Assembly (NCBI RefSeq): GCF_900115975.1
Contig: NZ_FOYM01000032.1
Location: 1-43,814 of the forward strand
DNA: 43,814 nt
From: Desulfoscipio geothermicus DSM 3669
Lineage (GTDB): Bacteria > Bacillota > Desulfotomaculia > Desulfotomaculales > Desulfallaceae
Reading direction: 5' to 3'
Shown here in pieces: positions 1 to 9,660 of the stretch. Position 1 is the first letter of the stretch, and every line of letters begins with the position of its first letter. The notes beneath the pieces are model-generated. The model worked only from the letters and a program-made list of their open reading frames with translations. It ran no database searches and had not been told where the DNA came from. The translations under genes were made by a program, and so were the position numbers.

Positions 1-47
1 GGCCTGCGCATTACGAGTGCGCTGCTCTACCACTGAGCTACGCCGGC
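1..47 (-). tRNA. tRNA-Thr (anticodon CGU), 3' part cut by window edge
   Basis: Read on the minus strand the sequence begins GCCGGCG and has a typical D arm (GCTCAGTGGTAGAGC). The anticodon stem GCGCA/TGCGC encloses the seven-base loop CTCGTAA, so the anticodon is CGU, which reads ACG threonine codons. The variable region, T arm and acceptor 3' strand lie beyond base 1. Only the 5' two-thirds is visible. Confidence 0.9.
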
Positions 48-286
48 ATAATATTCACATACAATCTTAATATTACTCTTGTTATGCTTAATTGTCAAGA
101 TGAAAGCACTGCCAGCGCAGCAAAGAAGCCCCTTCCCTTACGGAAAGAGGCCCCTTTATGTCATGGGCCCGCAACAATCCGCTCGACCATTGCGACCCGT
201 AATTATATTATGACCGGTATTTCGTCAATTATTTATGGAATGGTTTACCGAAACGATGATTATTGTTAATGTAAAAATTGTATAAT

Positions 287-1897
287 TTATCTCGAGCCTA
301 TCTTATCCAGTAACGCGGCCAGCCGCGCGCCTATACCGGGCAAACGCCGCATATCCTCAGCCTTTAAGCCGCCCAGTACAACCAGCACCAGGGGATAAAC
401 AAGTGCACCGGACACCACGGCGATCAGAGTGGGCCAGTTATTGCCCCCGATTTGCCCCGCCGCCGCCCGGTAAACCAACAGCACACCGGCGGACATAACC
501 AGCGTGGCCAGACCCGGCCGCCAAAACATTTCCTGTATATTGAATTTAAAATCCACCAGACGTGCTATGGAAACCAGGTTAAGGGACGAAGACAATGCAA
601 AAATTATAACGGTACCCATTGCCGCGGCCCGGATACCCAGGGGTGTGGGTGTAAGGTAATAGGTAATAAGCAGCTTGACCAAAATGCCGATTACCAGGTT
701 GCGCACCGGCACGACGGCCCGGCCCATACCCTGAAGCGCACCGGAAGTAACCAGGTGGACGGACCAGAAAACCGCTACGGCGGATAAAGCAGCCAGGGGC
801 ACCCCGGCGGATTCCTCGGCAAAAAGCAGCAAAGTTAATTGAGGGGCCAGTATGTACAGTCCCGCCGCAGCGGGCAGGGAAAAAATGATAACCAGCCGCA
901 GGGCCTGCAGCAATTGATATCTGATGCGGTCCAGGTTTTTCAAAGCAAACGATTCCGCCACCGCGGGCACCAGACTGGCCCCCAAGGACACGGCCAGGGC
1001 TGTGGATATATTGATGAAAGACATGGCCATCTGGTTGAATTGCCCGAACTGGGCAATGGCCTGCTGATGGCTGTAACCCACCAACTGCAAGCGGTCAACA
1101 ATGAGCTTGTGGTCAATAATACCGGTAATGGACATGGCCACGCCGGCGAAGGATACCGGCAGCGCCGTGCTGAAAATTCGCTTTAGCAGAGAAAACGTAC
1201 CCTCCCTGATCCCGGACGTATCCTCCCTGGCCATGGCCACTATATCCCGCCGCTGCCTGCGATAAAGGTAAACCAGCATCAGCGTGGCCCCCACCGCGCC
1301 GGGCACGGCGCCCAAATTCGCCCCGGCGGCGGCAATGGCCGGACCGTGCGGCAAGAGCAGGTAACTGAACAGCAGGGTGGCGGTTACCAGCATTACCTGG
1401 TCGGCTACCTGTGAATAGGCCACTACCCGCATATTTTGCATGCCCTGAAAAAGCCCCCGGTAAGCGGCGGTGACTGCGGCGAAAAAAATCACCGGGGCGA
1501 TGGCCCGCATGCCCAGGTATGCGTCGGGGCTGGGCACCAGTCCGCTTTCAATCAACCACCCGGCGCCGGCAAACAGCAGTATGGAAAACGCCAGCCCCAC
1601 CAGGAACATGACGCCCCGGGCCACCCGAAAGGTGCGCAGGGCATCCCGGTAATGCCCAACGGCCATTTTTTCCGATATTATGCTGGCCACGGCCACCGGT
1701 ATCCCCGCCGACGTAAGGGTAAAAAAAAGCAGGTAAAACTGGTTGGGCACGGCATAAATACCCAATCCCTCGTCACCCAGCATACGGCCCAGGGGTATCC
1801 TGTAAACAGCCCCCAGAATCCTTATAAACAACCAGGCAATAGTCAGGGTAATGGCACCCTGGAGTACCGTCTGTTTATTGAACGGGCTTTTGGACAT
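287..1897 (-). CDS. SpoVB/MurJ-like polysaccharide flippase
   Basis: A 536-residue, almost wholly hydrophobic protein of the MATE/MOP flippase superfamily, in the polysaccharide-biosynthesis (SpoVB, YtgP/MurJ-like) branch. It starts MSKSPFNKQTVLQGA and has the family's early segment with an RILG...YRIPLG pattern, followed by about 14 predicted membrane segments. Length fits SpoVB-type proteins (about 520-550). Such proteins flip lipid-linked cell-wall or spore-cortex precursors across the cytoplasmic membrane. Paralogues are usual in Clostridia, so the exact substrate cannot be read from sequence. A possible ribosome site (AAGAGGT) lies 11 bases before the ATG. It is the last protein gene before the tRNA and seems to be its own unit. 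Confidence 0.8.
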   Translation of the reverse strand: MSKSPFNKQTVLQGAITLTIAWLFIRILGAVYRIPLGRMLGDEGLGIYAVPNQFYLLFFTLTSAGIPVAVASIISEKMAVGHYRDALRTFRVARGVMFLVGLAFSILLFAGAGWLIESGLVPSPDAYLGMRAIAPVIFFAAVTAAYRGLFQGMQNMRVVAYSQVADQVMLVTATLLFSYLLLPHGPAIAAAGANLGAVPGAVGATLMLVYLYRRQRRDIVAMAREDTSGIREGTFSLLKRIFSTALPVSFAGVAMSITGIIDHKLIVDRLQLVGYSHQQAIAQFGQFNQMAMSFINISTALAVSLGASLVPAVAESFALKNLDRIRYQLLQALRLVIIFSLPAAAGLYILAPQLTLLLFAEESAGVPLAALSAVAVFWSVHLVTSGALQGMGRAVVPVRNLVIGILVKLLITYYLTPTPLGIRAAAMGTVIIFALSSSLNLVSIARLVDFKFNIQEMFWRPGLATLVMSAGVLLVYRAAAGQIGGNNWPTLIAVVSGALVYPLVLVVLGGLKAEDMRRLPGIGARLAALLDKIGSR

Positions 1898-1956
1898 AAG
1901 ATATTCATACCTCTTGCGTAGTATCTAATGAACATATTATCCATTTATTACCAAAT

Positions 1957-2502
1957 TTATATTTCACACAAAGGATACCGGCCATCCGGCCCCGGTACCA
2001 GCCCTTCGGTGGCCAGCAGGCGGCGCTTCCACTCGGGGCGCCCGCCGAACCCGCCCAGGCTGCCGTCGCCGCGAATTACCCGGTGGCAGGGTATAACCAG
2101 CAGCATGCGGTTGGACCCCAGCGCCCCACCCACCGCCCTGGCCGCCCGGGGATAACCGGCCAGGGCGGCCACCTGCCCGTAGGACAAAAGCGAGCCATAC
2201 CCTATGCCATGCACCACCCGCAGCACTTTTTGCTGAAAAGATGAATAAACAGACCAGTCCACGGGGAATTCAAACTCGGTGCGTTCCCCGTTATAATACC
2301 TGTTCAATGCCTCTTCCAGCCCGGCGAGTTCATCCCCCGCCCCGGGCGGCGCCATTACATAACCACCCGCCACCCCCAGCCCGGAAAGATGCTTTATACT
2401 TTCTTCCGCGCTCGGCACCGGTAAAGTAAGCGCCGCCAGGCCGTTTCCGGTACGGGCGGCACCCACCCACCCGGCAGGCGTGCGCATTGTCCAGACCCGC
2501 AT
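1957..2502 (-). CDS. ogt: methylated-DNA--protein-cysteine S-methyltransferase (Ogt)
   Basis: 181 residues. The C-terminal half carries the methyltransferase signature with the active-site cysteine in IPCHRVI (Cys139), preceded by a GSLLSYGQVA segment that resembles the DNA-binding helix of the family. It removes O6-alkyl groups from guanine by irreversible transfer to its own cysteine. Length matches single-domain Ogt (about 160-185). The ATG overlaps by one base the stop codon of a truncated EamA reading frame upstream, so translation may be coupled to a relic. The N-terminal domain is poorly conserved, as usual. Confidence 0.88.
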   Translation of the reverse strand: MRVWTMRTPAGWVGAARTGNGLAALTLPVPSAEESIKHLSGLGVAGGYVMAPPGAGDELAGLEEALNRYYNGERTEFEFPVDWSVYSSFQQKVLRVVHGIGYGSLLSYGQVAALAGYPRAARAVGGALGSNRMLLVIPCHRVIRGDGSLGGFGGRPEWKRRLLATEGLVPGPDGRYPLCEI

Positions 2503-2762
2503 TATATTTCCCCCACATGAGCTTGTTTTTTAACCGCCCCGCAGGCCAGAACCACATCCCGCCACCCCATGGCGCGCAGTTCACGCCAGCCGGTGGCCAG
2601 TGTCACCGGAGCCAGCAGCAACACGGTAAATCCCAGCCTGTACAGGGCAATAATTAACGGCGGCGCCTCGGCCGCCTTGGTAAATATGGACGAAAAGGCT
2701 GCGGCAAATACACCCAGTATTACCGCCAGATACGGGTTGATAACCGGCTGTGGCATCTTCAT
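2502..2762 (-). pseudogene. EamA/DMT-family transporter, N-terminal remnant
   Basis: 86 codons beginning MKMPQPVINPYLAVILG, then IFTKAAEAPPLIIALYR, which is the first part of an EamA (drug/metabolite transporter) repeat with two hydrophobic segments. Normal family members have about 300 residues and ten membrane segments. Similarity stops after LACG, and an unrelated tail (AVKKQAHVGEI) runs straight into the ogt start. The simplest reading is a deletion that removed most of the gene and joined its 5' end to ogt. A functional two-helix product is unlikely but cannot be excluded. Confidence 0.7.
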
Positions 2763-2856
2763 TTCACTTCCTTGTTATGCAATTAATTCGCTACAGGCTG
2801 TTATTATACCTGCATAATTTTTCGCACAGCCGGTTGTTTTCATCCTCTACAGTAAG

Positions 2857-3795
2857 CTATTCTTCCGGCGTTTTAAACTGGAACAGTTCCGTGGACAGGT
2901 AGCGTTCCCCTGTATCCGGGAATATGGCCACCACCGTACGGCCGCGATTTTCCTCCCGCCCGGCAAGTTCCAGAGCCGCGTGAGCCGCCGCCCCCGAGGA
3001 AATGCCCACCAGCAGACCCTCTTCCCGCGCCAGCCGCCTGGCGGCAGTCATGGCCTGAACGCCGGTGACCCGCATTATTTCATCCAATACATTTGTGTTT
3101 AACACTTCGGGTACGAAACCGGCACCAATGCCCTGGATTTTATGCGGCCCGGGTTTACCTCCCGATAAAACGGGCGATTCGGCGGGTTCCACCGCCACCA
3201 CCCGCAGGCCGGGCTTTCTTTCCTTGAATACTTCACCAATGCCGGTGACAGTGCCCCCGGTGCCCACCCCGGCCACCAGGATATCTACCTGCCCGGCGGT
3301 ATCCCGCCAAATTTCCTCCGCCGTGGCGGCCCGGTGCGCGGCGGGGTTGGCCGGATTGGCAAACTGGGCGGGAATGACGGCCCCCGGTATTTCCAGTGCC
3401 AGTTCTTCCGCCCGGCGAATGGCGCCGGGCATCCCCTCGCCGCCGGGGGTAAGGACCACTTCAGCCCCCAGGACCCGGAGCAGGTTTCGCCTTTCCACGC
3501 TCATGGTTTCGGGCATGGTTAAAATACACCGGTATCCCCGGGAAGCGCAAACCATGGCCAGCCCAATACCGGTATTGCCGCTGGTGGGTTCGATGACCAC
3601 GCTCCCCGGGCGCAGCACACCGTTTTGTTCGGCTGCTTCAAGCATGGCCAGGGCGATACGGTCCTTGATGCTGCCGCCGGGGTTGAAAAATTCCAGCTTG
3701 GCCAGTATACGGCCCGGCAAACCCGTGCCGAATTTTTTAAGTTCGTACAATGGCGTATTGCCGATCAATTGTTTTAAATCATCATAAACAGGCAT
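2857..3795 (-). CDS. cysK: cysteine synthase A (O-acetylserine sulfhydrylase)
   Basis: 312 residues from [15 protein letters not shown]. This ATG is chosen over an in-frame start 27 codons upstream because GGAAGTG sits just before it and family proteins begin here. The PLP lysine lies in NPGGSIKDR (Lys44), and the substrate loop PTSGNTGIG and the phosphate loop [10 protein letters not shown] are present. The enzyme replaces the acetyl group of O-acetylserine with sulfide to give cysteine in the cytoplasm. Length is normal (about 305-315). It stands alone, between the groESL terminator upstream and the EamA stub downstream. Confidence 0.92.
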   Translation of the reverse strand: MPVYDDLKQLIGNTPLYELKKFGTGLPGRILAKLEFFNPGGSIKDRIALAMLEAAEQNGVLRPGSVVIEPTSGNTGIGLAMVCASRGYRCILTMPETMSVERRNLLRVLGAEVVLTPGGEGMPGAIRRAEELALEIPGAVIPAQFANPANPAAHRAATAEEIWRDTAGQVDILVAGVGTGGTVTGIGEVFKERKPGLRVVAVEPAESPVLSGGKPGPHKIQGIGAGFVPEVLNTNVLDEIMRVTGVQAMTAARRLAREEGLLVGISSGAAAHAALELAGREENRGRTVVAIFPDTGERYLSTELFQFKTPEE

Positions 3796-3884
3796 CTGAT
3801 CACTTCCATACAATAAATTTAAGTTTCTATAAATATTGTCACCTTTCAATGGTATTTTAACACCGTGAACTAACATTCCTTCTT

Positions 3885-3919
3885 AAAAAACAAGACCCCG
3901 CACAATTGGCGGGATCTTG
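3885..3919 (-). terminator. rho-independent terminator of groESL
   Basis: Inverted repeat CAAGACCCCGC (3891-3901) and GCGGGATCTTG (3909-3919) with a seven-base loop and one G-T pair. On the minus strand it is followed by a run of six T. It lies 20 bases beyond the groEL stop, so it ends the chaperonin transcript before cysK. Confidence 0.88.
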
Positions 3920-3939
3920 GCAATAATCGTTTATTTTAT

Positions 3940-5577
<1,638 letters not shown>

Positions 5578-5633
5578 TTATAACTTACCTCCCTTTATTT
5601 AGATATGATTGATTTCAGATAATTATCCTGAAA

Positions 5634-5918
5634 TTACTCAATCACGCCGAGAATATCCATTTCACGCAGAATCAGGTATTCTACATCGTCAATTTTCACT
5701 TCATTGCCGGCATACTTGGAAAATAGCACTTTATCTCCCGCTTTCAGGTCGATGGGCACCCGCTGACCGTTTTCCAGCAGTTTGCCCGACCCTACCGCCA
5801 CAACTTCGCCTTGCTGCGGCTTTTCCTTGGCCGTATCCGGCAGAACGATACCGCTTTTAGTTACTTCTTCGCTGGGCAGAGGCTTAACAACTACCCGATC
5901 GCTTAAAGGTCTAATCAC
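5634..5918 (-). CDS. groES: 10 kDa co-chaperonin GroES
   Basis: 94 residues, standard length. It has the N-terminal strand [13 protein letters not shown], the mobile-loop region around [18 protein letters not shown] and the conserved [11 protein letters not shown]. It forms the heptameric lid of GroEL. It is the first gene of the groESL operon and has a consensus promoter and CIRCE operator directly upstream. Confidence 0.97.
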   Translation of the reverse strand: MIRPLSDRVVVKPLPSEEVTKSGIVLPDTAKEKPQQGEVVAVGSGKLLENGQRVPIDLKAGDKVLFSKYAGNEVKIDDVEYLILREMDILGVIE

Positions 5919-5966
5919 AAAAACCCCTCCTTTGATATTTGGTAAAATGTTGAGCGGTTTTATTTG

Positions 5967-5993
5967 TTAGCACTCATTTAGATTGAGTGCTAA
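5967..5993. promoter_or_regulatory. CIRCE operator (HrcA binding site)
   Basis: Perfect consensus: TTAGCACTC (5967-5975), nine bases, GAGTGCTAA (5985-5993). In Firmicutes the repressor HrcA binds this palindrome and releases it on heat shock. It lies just downstream of the groES promoter and 48 bases before the groES start, so it also sits in the mRNA leader. hrcA itself is not in the window. Confidence 0.97.
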
Positions 5994-6007
5994 TACCCAC
6001 AGGTAAT

Positions 6008-6036
6008 ATAATATAGAACAAGCAAACCAAAAGCAA
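6008..6036 (-). promoter_or_regulatory. sigma-A type promoter of groESL
   Basis: On the minus strand -35 TTGCTT (6031-6036), a 17-base spacer and -10 TATTAT (6008-6013). The predicted transcript start falls at the edge of the CIRCE palindrome, the usual arrangement for HrcA-repressed operons. Confidence 0.75.
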
Positions 6037-6214
6037 GCATTTTTTCAGGAGAAATTAACTAAATTTCTCTTAATTAAAGTGAACTTGTTTAAAATTGCTT
6101 TTGATTTCTCCTTCTATATTTTTCTTATTGGGTCACAATACCGCCGTTATTTTTTTTCATAGAATATTTTGCCACAGTGTTATCCTCTTTATACAGTCAT
6201 TTCCAAAAAAAATT

Positions 6215-6706
6215 CTATTCCGCGCCGCACTCCCCGGCCCGGCCCGTAAGTATTTCCAGCCCATGGGGCAGCGCCGGCAAAATCACATCCAGGCACTCGC
6301 GCACCCCCTTGGGACTGCCGGGCAGATTGACAATCAGGGACCTGTTTCTAACCCCCGCCACCGCCCGGGAAAGCATGGCCCGGTTAGTTTTTTTCAAGCT
6401 TTCTATGCGCATGGCCTCGGCCAGACCCGGCACTTCCCGCTGAATCACCGCCAGCGTGGCCTCGGGGGTATTGTCCCGCGGACCGAGGCCCGTACCTCCG
6501 GTGGTCAGAATGAGATCATTTTTACCATGATCAACCAGATCGATCAACGTTTCCTTGATCAGGTCGTAATCATCGGGGATAACCCGGTAATCCACCACCG
6601 CCCAATTCAGTTTTGCCACCATTTCTTTAATCACACCCGCGCTGCGGTCCTCTCGCTCCCCCCGGGCCCCTTTGTCGCTCATGGTTACAACTGCTACCTT
6701 AAACAA
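6215..6706 (-). CDS. mogA: molybdopterin adenylyltransferase (MogA/MoaB type)
   Basis: 163 residues if translation starts at the TTG at 6706. A GGGAGG lies 10 bases before it, whereas the in-frame ATG at 6724 has no ribosome site, so TTG is preferred. The protein begins FKVAVVTMSDKG and has the molybdopterin-binding TTGGTGLGPRD loop, the EVPGLAE segment and the NLPGSPKG loop typical of MogA. It adenylylates molybdopterin before metal insertion by MoeA. It is divergent from fdhD and close to two moeA genes, which fits molybdenum or tungsten cofactor synthesis. MoaB paralogues look alike, so the symbol is less certain than the activity. Confidence 0.87.
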   Translation of the reverse strand: MFKVAVVTMSDKGARGEREDRSAGVIKEMVAKLNWAVVDYRVIPDDYDLIKETLIDLVDHGKNDLILTTGGTGLGPRDNTPEATLAVIQREVPGLAEAMRIESLKKTNRAMLSRAVAGVRNRSLIVNLPGSPKGVRECLDVILPALPHGLEILTGRAGECGAE

Positions 6707-6738
6707 TGTTATATCGCCTCCCATTATTTCAACATCCC

Positions 6739-6768
6739 TTGCGCCATGCTTCCAAACTCCGGTACAAT
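6739..6768 (+). promoter_or_regulatory. candidate fdhD promoter
   Basis: TTGCGC (6739-6744), an 18-base spacer and TACAAT (6763-6768), ending 46 bases before the fdhD ATG in the divergent mogA-fdhD spacer. The match is moderate and rests on sequence alone. Confidence 0.45.
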
Positions 6769-6814
6769 ATCTTTAAAAAAACCAGTATCGTTTAGAAAAA
6801 ACCGGAGGATTCAA

Positions 6815-7615
6815 ATGACCGACAGAAAAGAAATATACATAGAAAAAATAACCGGTTCCACCCGTACCCGAAAGAAAGACTTGGTGGTTCGGGAAACGGC
6901 CGTCACCATCCATCTCAACAACACTGAACTGGTCACCCTGGTTTGCTCACCCACCCACCTGCAAGAACTTTGTTACGGCTTCCTGTATGCGGAAGGCATT
7001 ATCACCGCCGCAAGCGACGTAACCGAATTTTTCATCAACGAGAAAGACGGGCTGGCCTGGGTGGAAACCCGCCGCCCGGTACAAGCTGAGCATAACTTTT
7101 TAAAAAGACACGTGGCGTCCTGCTGCGGTCGGGGCCGGGCATCCTTTTATTTCGTCAATGACGCCGACATCGAACCGGTGTCAGGCGGTTTAACCATTTC
7201 CACCGCCGCCATTGTCGCCCTGCGCAGCGACGTGGAACGCCGGGCCGCACTGTTTACAACCACCGGCGGTGCACACGGCGCGGCCCTCAGCGACGGTGAA
7301 AACATTCTTTGTTTTTTTGAAGATGTCGGCCGCCATAATACATTGGATAAAATCAGCGGGTGGTGTTTGCTGCAAAAAATGCCCGCCCGGAACAAAGTGC
7401 TCCTTTTTTCCGGGCGGGTATCCTCGGAAATACTGCTTAAAACGGCCCGCCTGGGTATTTCGGTGGTCATTTCCCGCTCCGCCCCCACCGATTTGGCCCT
7501 GGAACTCGCCGACCAGTTGAATATCACCGTGGTGGGGTTTGCCAGGGGCGACCGCATGAACATCTATACCCGGGGTGAGCGCATCACCGGTAGCACCGAT
7601 GGTGCCGAGTGTTGA
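6815..7615 (+). CDS. fdhD: formate dehydrogenase accessory sulfurtransferase FdhD
   Basis: 266 residues from the ATG at 6815, which has CGGAGG seven bases upstream. A much longer in-frame extension upstream overlaps mogA and is not used. Family features are RETAVTIHLN near the N-terminus, the cysteine motif ASCCGRG (Cys103-Cys104), GGAHGAAL and the signature FEDVGRHNTLDKI. FdhD carries sulfur from IscS to the molybdenum/tungsten cofactor before it enters formate dehydrogenase. The paired adjacent cysteines differ from the spaced CxxC of the E. coli protein. It is the only plus-strand gene in the cofactor island. The nearest formate dehydrogenase gene, at 13.8 kb, is broken, so its client must lie elsewhere. 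Confidence 0.93.
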   Translation: MTDRKEIYIEKITGSTRTRKKDLVVRETAVTIHLNNTELVTLVCSPTHLQELCYGFLYAEGIITAASDVTEFFINEKDGLAWVETRRPVQAEHNFLKRHVASCCGRGRASFYFVNDADIEPVSGGLTISTAAIVALRSDVERRAALFTTTGGAHGAALSDGENILCFFEDVGRHNTLDKISGWCLLQKMPARNKVLLFSGRVSSEILLKTARLGISVVISRSAPTDLALELADQLNITVVGFARGDRMNIYTRGERITGSTDGAEC

Positions 7616-7633
7616 AATGTTGCGATTCGCTTG

Positions 7634-9571
7634 TTATCCCCGGCTGTCGTACATTATTTTGCCGCAGTCCCGCAGGTCATAACCGCCCAGAGCCCGCACT
7701 TCCTCCCGAAAGGCTGGTTCGGCCATGACCTCCAGCAGCCGTTGGATATACGGCGTATCGTAATATTCCACCGGGATGCAAAGGTCGTAACGTTCCTCCA
7801 CCACGGGCACAAAATCCAGGCCCAGGGCCAAGGCCGCGGCCCGGATGCCCATCCCGGCGTCCGCGGAACCCGAGGCCACCGCCGCCGCCACCGCCATATG
7901 GGTGTATTCCTCCCGTTCGTAACCCCGAATGTCATCGGGACTGATCCCCTGCTGCTTCAACTTAAAGTCAAACAAAATACGCGTGCCGGCGCCCCGCTGC
8001 CGGTTGATGTAGCCCAGTCCTGGCGTCGCCAGGTCTTCCACCCCGCGAATGCCGTGGGGATTACCCGGCGCCACGATCAGCCCCTGCTCCCGGTAAACCA
8101 GGTTAACCACAACCACCGGCCGGTCGGCCAGCAGCCTTTTAATGTAAGACACGTTATAATCTCCGGTTTCCTCGTCCAAAAGGTGCGTACCGGCGCAGTG
8201 AGCTTCTCCCCTTTTCAGGGCGCTCAACCCCCCCAGACTGCCGACGTGGGCCGAGGAAAGGGTGGCGTAAGGATGTTTTTTGCGCAGGTGATTGGCCAGC
8301 ACATCCAGGGTAATGTCATGACTACCGATAATCACCGTGGTTTCCCGCACTTCTTCCAGCGAGCGCATCAACTCCACCGGCACAGTCTGCCCCGCGTTAT
8401 AACCCTCGGAAAGCCTGGGCACCCGCAGTATGCCGTCGGCCCGCACCATGGACATAATCACCCCGGCGCCCCGGGATATGGGAGTGGCTATGATTTTGTC
8501 ACCCACTTGTCCCAGCTTGACCCGTACAAATTCTTCCGTGCCCATGGGCGATACAATTTTGCGGGACACTATAACCTCGGCCTTTTCCGGCACCGGCGGC
8601 ACCGTGCCCAACTTCCTGTAAATAATGGGTTTGACAAACAACTCGGCGGCCAGCACTGCGGAAACGGGATAACCGGGCACTCCCACCACCGGTTTGCCCG
8701 CCACTTCCCCCAGCACCACGGGCTTGCCGGGCTTGATGGCCACGCCGTGAGTGAGTACCCGGCCCAGTTCGCCGATCAGGGACGCGGTAAAGTCCTCCCG
8801 TCCCGCCGAAGAACCGGCGTTGATCAACACCACGTCACTTTCGGACACGGCCTCCTGCAGCCGCGCCTTCAGAGCACCGTAATCATCGGCCGTGATTTCC
8901 CGTCGCCGGGGTGAACCGCCCCACTGGCTCACCATGGCGCCCAACACCCGAGTATTATATTCAATAATGTCCCCCGGTTTCAGTTCAGCACCGGGTTGCA
9001 CCAGCTCGGTTCCGGTGGGCAACAGCGCCACCCGCGGCCTGGGGTGCACGGCGATTTCGGTCACGCCGCCGGCCAGTATACCCCCCAGGTCCACGGGGCG
9101 CAGGAGGTGGTTGGCGGGAACGATCATTTCCGTAGCCACCACATCTTCCCCGATGACCCGCATATGCTGCCAGGGCACGGCACCGGCGGTTATTTCAAAT
9201 GTTATATCATCTAAAAAGTGCACATCCTCAATCATGATAACGGCGTCACATTCCGGTGGCAACGGGTCCCCGGTATCCACCACAACGGCGCGTTCGCCCA
9301 CAGCGAGTCTTTTGGGGGTGGCATCCGAGGCGCCGAACGTATCCGCAGCCCGCACCGCCACCCCGTCCATCGCCGCGGCATGGTAGTGGGGCGAAGATGA
9401 CCGGGCATAAACCGGCGCCGCCGTAACCCGGCCCGCCGCATCCTCCACCGGTATTACTTCACTCTCCCCCGGCTGCAGCGCCCCCACTTGGTCCAGGTGG
9501 CTCATATATTCCGCCAGGGCTTCCTCCAAGGGCTTATCTTCCAGGTAAACATCACGTTTCATAAATTTCAC
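7634..9571 (-). CDS. MoeA molybdotransferase fused to a periplasmic-binding-like domain
   Basis: 645 residues in two parts. Residues 1 to about 410 are a full MoeA with the MDGVAV motif, an ALLPTGTEL start of the MoCF fold, the INAGSSAGREDF loop and GVAIKPGKP / GVPGYPVSA. Residues from about 415 (VIIGSHDITLDVLANHL) form a type-2 periplasmic-binding-like (LysR/PBP) domain with GSLGGLSAL, GNPHGIRGVEDL and NRQRGAGTR motifs. This part resembles the effector domain seen in molybdate-responsive proteins. MoeA inserts the metal into adenylylated molybdopterin. The extra domain may bind molybdate, tungstate or another ligand, which is inference. Such fusions occur in anaerobes and archaea that also have a plain MoeA, and a plain one follows upstream here. 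Confidence 0.9.
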   Translation of the reverse strand: MKFMKRDVYLEDKPLEEALAEYMSHLDQVGALQPGESEVIPVEDAAGRVTAAPVYARSSSPHYHAAAMDGVAVRAADTFGASDATPKRLAVGERAVVVDTGDPLPPECDAVIMIEDVHFLDDITFEITAGAVPWQHMRVIGEDVVATEMIVPANHLLRPVDLGGILAGGVTEIAVHPRPRVALLPTGTELVQPGAELKPGDIIEYNTRVLGAMVSQWGGSPRRREITADDYGALKARLQEAVSESDVVLINAGSSAGREDFTASLIGELGRVLTHGVAIKPGKPVVLGEVAGKPVVGVPGYPVSAVLAAELFVKPIIYRKLGTVPPVPEKAEVIVSRKIVSPMGTEEFVRVKLGQVGDKIIATPISRGAGVIMSMVRADGILRVPRLSEGYNAGQTVPVELMRSLEEVRETTVIIGSHDITLDVLANHLRKKHPYATLSSAHVGSLGGLSALKRGEAHCAGTHLLDEETGDYNVSYIKRLLADRPVVVVNLVYREQGLIVAPGNPHGIRGVEDLATPGLGYINRQRGAGTRILFDFKLKQQGISPDDIRGYEREEYTHMAVAAAVASGSADAGMGIRAAALALGLDFVPVVEERYDLCIPVEYYDTPYIQRLLEVMAEPAFREEVRALGGYDLRDCGKIMYDSRG

Positions 9572-9586
9572 TCCGTTTTTTTATAG

Positions 9587-9614
9587 AATTCAGGAGTCAG
9601 AATACAGAAGTCAG
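9587..9614. repeat. short tandem repeat, 14-base unit
   Basis: Two adjacent units, AATTCAGGAGTCAG and AATACAGAAGTCAG (12 of 14 identical), followed by the start of a third (AATTTA). It lies in the spacer between the two moeA genes. No coding or promoter role is seen. Confidence 0.6.
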
Positions 9615-9660
9615 AATTTAGGGTAATTGCATATTTTTGTATAAACCGATTTCCCAAACC

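Noticed and set aside
121-165. Terminator-like pairing GCCCCTTCC / GGAAAGAGGC after the spoVB-like gene
   Set aside because: The stem has a mismatch and a bulge, and the T run on the minus strand is weak, so it is not listed as a feature.
6095-6814. N-terminal extension of fdhD by 240 codons
   Set aside because: It overlaps mogA on the other strand, and a strong ribosome site and the family's usual start lie at 6815.
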